From assembly GCA_020628085.1 (NCBI GenBank), contig JAHDFQ010000015.1, positions 9,663 through 41,766 on the forward strand: a stretch of DNA of 32,104 bases. Direction: 5' to 3'. Origin of the DNA: Saprospiraceae bacterium (GTDB lineage: Bacteria > Bacteroidota > Bacteroidia > Chitinophagales > Saprospiraceae). Position 1 is the stretch's first letter, and each line of letters begins with the position of its first letter. Positions 25,947 to 32,104 of the stretch are shown here, in pieces. The notes under the pieces are model-generated. The model made no database searches. It had not been told where the DNA came from and saw only the letters and a list, made by a program, of their open reading frames with translations. Both the position numbers and the translations under genes were made by a program.

Positions 25947-26089
25947 CATTTAATATATAGGCAATGTAGCCAAAAGGAAAAAACGATGGTAAAAGTTATT
26001 GTGATAACTCGTCGGTAGAAATAATTTTAGAGATTAGTTTTTTAATATAGGTTTTAATAACGTTTAATAAAAATATTATAAAAATGTAC

Positions 26090-26149
26090 CACAGCCTTTA
26101 GGCTGTATCATGCTACTATTTTATACTTATACAGCTCAAAAGCCGTATT
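26090..26149. repeat. Inverted pair of REP-like mini-palindromes
   Basis: CAGCCTTTAGGCTG (26092-26105) is a hairpin in itself. About 25 bases on, the stretch 26130-26149 (TACAGCTCAAAAGCCGTAT) is an imperfect inverted copy of the first unit, agreeing at roughly 15 of 21 positions with its flanks. This layout resembles a paired REP element. No transposase (RAYT) gene is in the window. Confidence 0.35.
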
Positions 26150-26223
26150 ACACTATTCTTGTACATCATTTCTTCTGAATTTTTCTTTCCATACATTGCG
26201 TTGAATATTTTTATTCAAAAAAG

Positions 26224-27336
26224 ATGCAATTTAAAGACGTTATTGGTCAAATAGCAATCAAGCAAACCCTTGCACAAATGGTGCAGCAGAATCGTATGCC
26301 CCATGCTCAACTCTTTTTGGGGTCGAGTGGATACGGAAGTTTGGCGTTGGCAATAGCGTTTGCGCAATATATTCTTTGTACCAATAAACAAACCGATGAT
26401 GCTTGCGGTACGTGTCGTTCTTGTATGAAGGCACAAAAATTCATCCATCCAGATATTCACTTTTCTTTTCCGACTATTGGTAGTAAAGTAACGAGCGATA
26501 GCTTTTTACCGCAGTGGCGAACAGCGCTTTCTGAAACAGCATATTTGGATTACAATGAATGGCTTCAAAATATCGGGGCGGAGAACAAACAAGGAAATAT
26601 CAATAAAGATGAGTGTGTCAATATTATTAAAAAAATGAGTTTAAAAACCTTTGAAGGTTCTCATAAAATCTTGATAATGTGGCTACCTGAATATTTGGGA
26701 AAAGAAGGAAACCGACTTTTAAAGCTGATTGAAGAACCACCCGAAAATACTATTTTTATATTGGTGGCAGAAAATCAAGAATTGATACTCAATACAATTT
26801 TGTCTCGTTGTCAATTGGTCAATATTCATGCTTTATCTGACGAAGACATTAAACAAGGCTTAGTTCAAACAGCAAGGATTTCTGAAAGCGAGGCGGCTGC
26901 TATTGTTTATATGAGCGATGGAAATTTTAGAGAAGCTTTAAAATTGACCCAACACAAAGAAACCGAAAATTCTTCCTTGTTTTTAGATTGGATGCGAAAA
27001 TGCTACTTGGGCAAACCGCTTGATATGGTGACTTGGGTAGAAGAATTTGCTACGATTGGAAGAGAAAAACAAAAGTTTTTTATTCGCTATGCACTACATT
27101 TTATGCGAGAATATATGATACTCAAAATGACAAATAACAACCGAGTTCGTTTGCAACATGTAGAACTATCAAGTGCACAAAATTTAACAAAAATCATTGC
27201 TTTCGATCAAATCGAAGCAATTACTAACATATTATCGGATGCTGCGTATTATGTAGAACGAAACGCCAACCCAAAGGTGCTGTTTCTGGATACATCTATA
27301 CAGATGCACCGCATTTTAAAACCCGCTAAGCGTTAA
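26224..27336 (+). CDS. holB: DNA polymerase III delta-prime subunit
   Basis: Clamp-loader subunit that helps load the beta clamp during replication. The 370 residues start with the family signature FKDVIGQIAIKQTLAQMV and MPHAQLFLG. The P-loop is degenerate (GSSGYGSL, residues 33-40, with no GKT), as expected for delta-prime, which does not hydrolyse ATP. The zinc-binding cysteines are C52, C61, C64 and C67. Further blocks are KILIMWLPEYLGKEGNRLLKLIEEPPENTIFILVAEN and ILSRCQLV. A separate family member, DnaX, would supply the ATPase. The ricT gene follows 108 bases downstream. Confidence 0.92.
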   Translation: MQFKDVIGQIAIKQTLAQMVQQNRMPHAQLFLGSSGYGSLALAIAFAQYILCTNKQTDDACGTCRSCMKAQKFIHPDIHFSFPTIGSKVTSDSFLPQWRTALSETAYLDYNEWLQNIGAENKQGNINKDECVNIIKKMSLKTFEGSHKILIMWLPEYLGKEGNRLLKLIEEPPENTIFILVAENQELILNTILSRCQLVNIHALSDEDIKQGLVQTARISESEAAAIVYMSDGNFREALKLTQHKETENSSLFLDWMRKCYLGKPLDMVTWVEEFATIGREKQKFFIRYALHFMREYMILKMTNNNRVRLQHVELSSAQNLTKIIAFDQIEAITNILSDAAYYVERNANPKVLFLDTSIQMHRILKPAKR

Positions 27337-27444
27337 AGTATTCTGAATTTATAACGTTTTAGCTTTATATATAAAAAGAGGAGAAAACGAGATCATATTT
27401 TTGATATTGATCTTGTTAGAAGACCCTACAACCGTAAAAAGATT

Positions 27445-29091
27445 ATGGGATGTTCAAGTTGTTCAACGGGAAAAGATGGAAAACCAGGAGGTTGTAAAAG
27501 CAATGGAGGTTGCAGCACAGGTGGCTGTAATAGACTTAATACCTACGATTGGTTATCCAAATTAGATATACATGATGTTGATGCGTTCAGTATCGTCGAA
27601 GTGAGTTTTAGTCATGGTGCTCGAAAAGGTTTTTATCACAATCCACCACAAGGTAATATGACCACAGGTGATGTGGTATTGGTAGAAACAGATGCAGGCT
27701 ATGATATTGGACACATTTCCCTTTCGGGGGAACTCGTACGTATGCAAATGCGGAAAAAACGAGTCAATAAAAATAGTGTGCTCAAAAAAGTCATTCGTAG
27801 AGCCAATGAGCGTGATCTAGAGCGTTTAGATGAAGCACGAAGTGTGGAAAAACATACTATGGTTAGAGCCCGAGCTATTGCTAGAACTCTAGACCTAGAT
27901 ATGAAAATCGGAGATGTCGAATTTCAAGCTGATAAGCGAAAAGCAACTTTCTATTATACAGCAGATGGACGAGTCGATTTTCGAGAATTAATCCGTCATT
28001 TTGCCAAAGAATTTAAAGTAAAAGTAGAAATGCGCCAGATCGGGGCACGTCAAGAATCTGCCCGTATTGGTGGTATTGGCTCTTGTGGACGAGAACTATG
28101 CTGTTCTACCTGGTTGTCTGATTTCAAAACGGTTTCTACTGCAGCAGCTCGTTATCAAAACCTCGCAATCAATCAATCTAAATTATCTGGTCAATGTGGT
28201 CGATTGAAATGTTGTCTCAACTTTGAATTGGATACCTATATTGATGCTTTAGAAGTTTTTCCTAAAAAGGCTGATAAATTATTTACCGAAGCAGGAACGG
28301 CTGTATTGGTTAAGACTGATATTTTTAAGCAAATTATGTACTATTGTTATTTGCAAGAAAACGGTATCCGAGGTAAATTTTATCCTTTGCATGTCAGTCG
28401 AGTGAAAGAAATTCAGGAAATGAATAAAAATCGGGAAAAACCGATGGAATTGATGGATAGTGCAGCTATTGAGGCAGCAGCTTTAGCAGCAATGCCAGAG
28501 AATGATTATGAAAGTGTCAATGATGTGATTGAATTACCACCTGAAGAGCGCCGTAAGCGACGCAATAAGCGTAAAAAACGTGGCGGATCATCTATGAGTG
28601 GTGGCAATAGATCAAATAAACCCAATGCGAATAATAAACGTTCGGATGGAGCAAGTCCACAAAAAAACGATCATAAATCAGATCAAAAGCGTAAACCAAA
28701 CAATCGCTCCAATAAACCTAAAACCGATAATAAACCACAATCGAGTAATGGAAATGAAAATCAAAAACAGACGGGTAATAACAAACGCTCCAACCGACCG
28801 AATCGCTCGAATAACAGAAAGGGAGCAAATCCAAATCAAAAATCGAATAAACCTACTGGAAACAAAGGTGGAAATAACCATTCTAACAACCAGCAGTCAC
28901 CAAAACCAGTAGAAAATAAAACGGGAAATTCAAACCCAAACAGTAATAACGCTACGGATAACAAAGGAGACGCACCAAAGCCAAAACGTAATAATCGCCG
29001 CCGACCGAATCGAAATAGAAACCGAAATAATCGGAACAACAAGCCACCACAAGGCAATGACAATAAGGGTGGGGGCGATAAAAAAGAGTAA
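27445..29091 (+). CDS. ricT: PSP1/RicT-family protein with long Asn/Lys/Arg-rich tail
   Basis: Cytoplasmic protein of the PSP1 (YaaT/RicT) family. In Bacillus subtilis RicT joins a complex that assists RNase Y in mRNA processing and carries iron-sulfur clusters. The 548 residues open with a Gly/Ser/Cys stretch (Cys 3, 6, 17, 23, 28). The conserved PSP1 core (about 45-300) follows, with RQIGARQESARIGGIGSCGR, CGRELCC (Cys214, 219, 220) and CGRLKCC (Cys251, 256, 257). From about residue 369 to the end, 180 residues are low-complexity Asn, Lys, Arg, Ser, Pro and Gly, with almost no hydrophobics. Such a tail is likely disordered and RNA-binding (inference). It lies beside holB, an arrangement commonly seen in Bacteroidota. 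The usual neighbour gldH was not found. Confidence 0.9.
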   Translation: MGCSSCSTGKDGKPGGCKSNGGCSTGGCNRLNTYDWLSKLDIHDVDAFSIVEVSFSHGARKGFYHNPPQGNMTTGDVVLVETDAGYDIGHISLSGELVRMQMRKKRVNKNSVLKKVIRRANERDLERLDEARSVEKHTMVRARAIARTLDLDMKIGDVEFQADKRKATFYYTADGRVDFRELIRHFAKEFKVKVEMRQIGARQESARIGGIGSCGRELCCSTWLSDFKTVSTAAARYQNLAINQSKLSGQCGRLKCCLNFELDTYIDALEVFPKKADKLFTEAGTAVLVKTDIFKQIMYYCYLQENGIRGKFYPLHVSRVKEIQEMNKNREKPMELMDSAAIEAAALAAMPENDYESVNDVIELPPEERRKRRNKRKKRGGSSMSGGNRSNKPNANNKRSDGASPQKNDHKSDQKRKPNNRSNKPKTDNKPQSSNGNENQKQTGNNKRSNRPNRSNNRKGANPNQKSNKPTGNKGGNNHSNNQQSPKPVENKTGNSNPNSNNATDNKGDAPKPKRNNRRRPNRNRNRNNRNNKPPQGNDNKGGGDKKE

Positions 29092-29104
29092 TATTTCTAT
29101 TTAG

Positions 29105-29120
29105 GTATCAAATTTGATAC
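29105..29120. repeat. 16-bp perfect palindrome after ricT
   Basis: GTATCAAATTTGATAC is its own reverse complement and lies 13 bases after the ricT stop codon, just before the terminator. It is short and AT-rich, so it could be chance or a regulator site. Confidence 0.35.
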
Positions 29121-29137
29121 GTATTATATAATTCATT

Positions 29138-29190
29138 AAGACATCAATATATCTGACGAATTTAGTTAGAGTATTGATGTCTTTTATTTT
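29138..29190 (+). terminator. Rho-independent terminator after ricT
   Basis: AAGACATCAATA (29138-29149) and TATTGATGTCTT (29172-29183) pair perfectly over 12 bases around a 22-base loop and run directly into TTATTTT. It separates ricT from the following lipoprotein gene. Confidence 0.8.
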
Positions 29191-29210
29191 AAACCATTTA
29201 AAAATCAAAC

Positions 29211-29765
29211 ATGATTAATTTAACAAAACTGTTCTTAGCCTTCGCTTTATTTTGCTCTTTAGCTTCTTGTGGTAATGATGATGATATGAATATTTCTGAG
29301 GATATTCAAGGTACTTGGTCTGTCATTTCGTTTGTAGCTGAAACCCAAACATCTACCACGGTTAATGATCAGACTTTCACTGGTACAAGCAATATTGAAG
29401 GGTCTAATCTAGACTATGATGTAACTTTTGCAGTTGATAATTTTACAACTAATGGTAGTTATGATATAAGTTCTACTACTACAACATCTGGTACAACTCA
29501 GACATTTAATCAATCTTATACAAACGTAACAGGTGTTGGGACTTACAGTACTTCTGGTAATGTTATGACCATTGATGGTACGTTCTTTGAAATAGAGGTT
29601 GATGGTTTTGATGAATCTTTAATTAATGGCGAACAAATGACTAATTTTGAGATCAATTCCAATGGTAATTTAGTGTTTTCTCAAGATGAGACCAATACTA
29701 CTACTACAAATGAAATTACAACGACGACGACGATTATTTCTACCTCTGTTTGGGAAAGACAATAA
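29211..29765 (+). CDS. Lipocalin-like lipoprotein, Thr-rich
   Basis: A 184-residue lipoprotein with signal MINLTKLFLAFALFCSLASC (Cys20), followed by GNDDDMN, the acidic stretch after the lipid Cys often seen in surface-exposed lipoproteins of Bacteroidota. The mature part starts IQGTWSVISF, the Gly-x-Trp signature of lipocalin-like beta barrels. It continues with alternating Thr/Ser-rich strands (ISSTTTTSGTTQTFNQ) and ends SVWERQ. Ligand and role are unknown. It is a single-gene unit following the ricT terminator and converges on the nucleotidase gene. Confidence 0.82.
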   Translation: MINLTKLFLAFALFCSLASCGNDDDMNISEDIQGTWSVISFVAETQTSTTVNDQTFTGTSNIEGSNLDYDVTFAVDNFTTNGSYDISSTTTTSGTTQTFNQSYTNVTGVGTYSTSGNVMTIDGTFFEIEVDGFDESLINGEQMTNFEINSNGNLVFSQDETNTTTTNEITTTTTIISTSVWERQ

Positions 29766-29783
29766 TTTTTAAATTAAAATATT

Positions 29784-29817
29784 TATTGGTAGTCCCACTT
29801 TGATGGGACTACCAATA
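29784..29817. repeat. Palindrome (family copy C) between convergent genes
   Basis: Perfect 14-base arms (TATTGGTAGTCCCA and its complement) enclose CTTTGA. It sits between the stop codons at 29765 and 29839 and could end both transcripts, although neither side has a strong T-tract. The inner part (GTAGTCCCACT and TGGGACTAC) is shared with the palindrome at 23344-23383. Confidence 0.65.
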
Positions 29818-29838
29818 CACTATACTCTAAATTGTATT

Positions 29839-30396
29839 CTACACAACAATTCCATCCTTTTTCAATTCTTCCTCAAAAAACGCTTTAATCTCCAGCCACG
29901 AGTTCATTCTTGTAAAATCACCTGTACTTTCCACATTATGCGAAGCTGAAAATAACAAGCCTTTTCCATCAAATTTCGCAAGGTGACTAGCTTTGTCATC
30001 AATCATATAATCTGCTTTCATAAAACTTTTATCACCACAAAAAATATAGCGTTGCCACGGTATGAACGAAAAATGTTCTTCCAGCCATTCATACTTATCT
30101 TCCAAAGAATTTTTAAATTCAGTGGCTGCCGTAATGATATAAATATCATAATAATCGTGCAACCAGCGCACAACTTCCTGACTGTTTGCCATTAATGGCA
30201 AATCTCTAAAGAAACCTTTGTCGAACAGATGATTTCGTATTTTGTAAGCAGCTGGTGTATCATAAATTTTACGTCCTCGAAAATCATTGGTCGTCAAACG
30301 CTGACCAAATTCAGCTTCATATAAATCCAAAAATTTAGGAATGACATCTGCAATGACCTCATCCATATCTAATGCAATTCGTTTCTTATTTGACAT
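29839..30396 (-). CDS. 5'(3')-deoxyribonucleotidase, HAD superfamily
   Basis: Cytosolic phosphatase of the NT5C type that removes phosphate from deoxyribonucleoside monophosphates, helping balance nucleotide pools. The 185 residues carry HAD motif I DMDEV (nucleophile Asp10, acid Asp12), motif II in YIITAAT, and the family block FCGDKSFMKADYMIDDK, where the Lys and the Asp pair form motifs III and IV. The helical cap lies between residues 17 and 80. The start is a single plausible ATG. It is transcribed away from the GH3 gene across a 191-base gap. Confidence 0.9.
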   Translation of the reverse strand: MSNKKRIALDMDEVIADVIPKFLDLYEAEFGQRLTTNDFRGRKIYDTPAAYKIRNHLFDKGFFRDLPLMANSQEVVRWLHDYYDIYIITAATEFKNSLEDKYEWLEEHFSFIPWQRYIFCGDKSFMKADYMIDDKASHLAKFDGKGLLFSASHNVESTGDFTRMNSWLEIKAFFEEELKKDGIVV

Positions 30397-30428
30397 AAAT
30401 ATTCAATTTTTATAATGATGTAAAGTTG

Positions 30429-30450
30429 CTCTTTTTTATAGAAAAAAGAG
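30429..30450. other. AT-rich hairpin in the divergent nucleotidase/GH3 gap
   Basis: CTCTTTTTT (30429-30437) and AAAAAAGAG (30442-30450) pair perfectly around ATAG. It lies about 30 bases upstream of the nucleotidase start in that gene's leader or promoter. I found no clear TAnnTTTG box for either divergent gene. TAACTTTA at 30489-30496 is the closest, without a -33 TTG. Confidence 0.3.
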
Positions 30451-30587
30451 TATCTATATCTCATAAATCTAGCTTATTAATAAAAACATAACTTTAGAAA
30501 ATAAGACGATTCACAAATATCTTGTTATATTTAATAATGTAACTTGAACGAACTTTGTATTCAATCGCTTTAGGAACAAAATAGAGT

Positions 30588-32104
30588 ATGAGAAAATTAG
30601 CAAATAAGGCGATGCGTTGGTATCTAGCTCAACGCTATAAAGGCATTCAGCACTTCATGCAGCACCCACATGAGGTGCAACATAAGCTACTGCGACGCTT
30701 TGTGAATACGGCTGCACATACACAATGGGGAAAACAGTACGGTTTTGATCAAATTAAAACTTATGCTGATTTTGCCAACCAACTTCCGATCACCAACTAT
30801 GAAACACTCCAACCATATATCAACAAAATGATGTTTGGTGAAAAGAATATACTCTGGAATGGAAAGGTTAATTGGTTTTCCAAGTCCTCAGGTACCTCTA
30901 GTGGAAAAAGTAAATTCATTCCTGTTAGTGCTCAAAACCTACGCCAATCGCACATTCGAGGAACGTGGGATACTATGTCTATTATTTATAATAATCTACC
31001 AGAAGCTCGTCAATTTGAATGTAAAACCCTCCTGATGGGTGGAAGTTGGGATTATTTTGAACCGTATCCCAAAACACGCTATGGCGATGTGTCTTCTATT
31101 ATGATTCATCATATGCCAAGCGTGGCGCATCCCTTTTTTACACCTGATTTTGAAACCGCATTGATGTCTGATTTTGAAGCCAAAATTGAAAAAATGGCTC
31201 GTATCGTTAGTCAAGAACGAGACATGGTCATGATCGGTGGCGTACCAACTTGGACCGTCGTTTTATTTAGAAAAATACTAGAATTGACGGGTGCAAACAA
31301 CATCTTAGAGGTGTGGCCTAATCTCCAAGTATATACACATGGTGGTGTTAGTTTTACACCATATCGAGAACAATTTAAAACCTTTTTACCTTCGGAAGAA
31401 GTAGAATATGTTGAAATTTATAATGCCTCCGAAGGCTTTTTTGGAATCCAACATGGTCTAAATGACGATGATCTTTTATTGCTATTAAACAATGGTGTTT
31501 TTTATGAATTTTTACCAACAGGTGAGTGGGAAAAAGACAACCCCCAAGCTATTCCATTATCAGCAGTAGAAGTCGGGAAAAATTATGCTCTCGTCATCAC
31601 GACCAATGCAGGTTTGTGGCGATATGTGCCTGGTGATACCGTTACATTCACGTCCACTGCACCTTATAAAATCAAAATCACAGGTCGCACCAATCAATTT
31701 GTCAATGCTTTTGGTGAAGAAGTTATTGTAGCCAACACTGACAAAGCCCTAGCTTTAGCTTGTGAGCAAACCAATGCTTTAGTGGCAGATTATACGGTTG
31801 CTCCAATCTATTTTTCAGAAACCGAAAAAGGTGGGCATCAATGGCTTATTGAGTTTGAACAATCGCCACTTGATTTGGCAAAATTCGCAAAAATATTAGA
31901 TCAACATCTTCAACAAATCAACTCCGATTACGAAGCCAAACGCCATAAAAGCATGGCATTGGAAGAACTCAAAATTGTTCCACTACCCACCAACACTTTC
32001 CATGAATGGCTACGTTCCAAAGGTAAATATGGCGGACAGCACAAAATCCCTCGCCTTGCTAACAATCGCCAATATGTCGATGATATTTTACGGTTTTTGT
32101 CTTT
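30588..32104 (+). CDS. GH3-family acyl-acid amido synthetase-like protein (3' end outside window)
   Basis: The frame opens at the ATG at 30588 (MRKLANKAMRWYLAQRYKGI) and stays open for 505 codons to the window edge, so it is partial at its C-terminus; the family runs to roughly 500-600 residues. It belongs to the GH3 group of the adenylate-forming (ANL) superfamily. In plants these enzymes join amino acids to auxin or jasmonate. Visible motifs are the ATP-binding SSGTSSGK (100-107), YNASEGFFG, the adenine/ribose segment LWRYVPGDTV, and the hinge region KITGRTNQFVNAFGEEV. Bacterial members have no settled role, and the substrate here cannot be inferred. The gene faces away from the nucleotidase gene. 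Confidence 0.9.
   Translation, partial: MRKLANKAMRWYLAQRYKGIQHFMQHPHEVQHKLLRRFVNTAAHTQWGKQYGFDQIKTYADFANQLPITNYETLQPYINKMMFGEKNILWNGKVNWFSKSSGTSSGKSKFIPVSAQNLRQSHIRGTWDTMSIIYNNLPEARQFECKTLLMGGSWDYFEPYPKTRYGDVSSIMIHHMPSVAHPFFTPDFETALMSDFEAKIEKMARIVSQERDMVMIGGVPTWTVVLFRKILELTGANNILEVWPNLQVYTHGGVSFTPYREQFKTFLPSEEVEYVEIYNASEGFFGIQHGLNDDDLLLLLNNGVFYEFLPTGEWEKDNPQAIPLSAVEVGKNYALVITTNAGLWRYVPGDTVTFTSTAPYKIKITGRTNQFVNAFGEEVIVANTDKALALACEQTNALVADYTVAPIYFSETEKGGHQWLIEFEQSPLDLAKFAKILDQHLQQINSDYEAKRHKSMALEELKIVPLPTNTFHEWLRSKGKYGGQHKIPRLANNRQYVDDILRFLS

Larger units (their letters stand above)
25755..26223. other. 470-bp intergenic region rich in hairpins, no protein gene
   Basis: No convincing frame exists on either strand. 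The region holds a 3' hairpin of the LamG gene (25769-25800) and a promoter-like box followed by a candidate structured RNA (25854-25946). Further short stems lie at 25960-26025, including AGTTAT/ATAACT around TGTG. An inverted pair of small palindromes lies at 26090-26149. The last 70 bases are the leader of the delta-prime gene. Confidence 0.6.

Noticed and set aside
28598-29063. Long open frames on both strands within the ricT tail
   Set aside because: They arise from the low-complexity AAT/AAA/CGA-rich composition of the tail. The ricT frame is continuous with the conserved core.
29211-29765. GldH gliding lipoprotein, a common neighbour of ricT in Bacteroidota
   Set aside because: The mature sequence starts GTWSVISF and is Thr-rich and lipocalin-like. 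I see no GldH features.

Overview
The window is a low-GC segment from a member of the Bacteroidota. Several signs support this. Two proteins, a subtilase and a LamG protein, end in type IX secretion (T9SS) sorting domains. There are many short SPase II lipoproteins, a TTG-N21-TAACTTTG promoter, and the lineage's usual BNR-repeat protein, RicT/PSP1 and MbnP families. A Saprospiria/Chitinophagia-type lineage seems more likely than Flavobacteriia, but I cannot place it further. TGA is an ordinary stop codon here. I see no rRNA, tRNA, CRISPR array or complete insertion sequence.

Left part (1-9453): nearly everything is read from the minus strand. A secreted S8 protease (237-3041) has a good terminator at 196-223. 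Upstream lies a six-gene run: apbE, a DnaQ-like exonuclease, three MbnP-family lipoprotein genes and a diheme MbnH-like lipoprotein (9339 down to 3582). The last four form a candidate copper-binding system. By homology the diheme enzyme would oxidise a tryptophan of MbnP to kynurenine. Only the MbnP next to the enzyme keeps the Trp pair. The other two align through the same segment but have lost it, and one carries an N-terminal cysteine cluster.

Middle part (9454-18939): a 1106-aa BNR/sortilin-type exported protein, a PlsC-like acyltransferase, and a DUF433/DUF5615 toxin-antitoxin pair whose toxin has an in-frame TGA at codon 18. These are followed by a membrane GT2 glycosyltransferase overlapping an ECF sigma factor gene. 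A bidirectional terminator separates these from a minus-strand MoxR ATPase, which lacks its usual partners here, and an Rpn-type PD-(D/E)XK nuclease.

Right part (19081-32104): housekeeping genes mostly on the plus strand. They are cinA, a small cysteine lipoprotein, aroB, two peptide-type ABC permeases, a T9SS LamG protein, the DNA polymerase III delta-prime subunit, ricT with a 180-residue Asn/Lys/Arg-rich tail, and a lipocalin-like lipoprotein. A 5'(3')-deoxyribonucleotidase gene is on the minus strand. A large GH3-family gene (from 30588) runs off the right edge.

Between the genes there are three copies of a related palindrome, at 9362-9393, 23344-23383 and 29784-29817. One covers a promoter, one covers a start codon and one lies between convergent genes. 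A 470-bp gap at 25755-26223 holds several hairpins, including a candidate structured RNA behind a promoter-like box.
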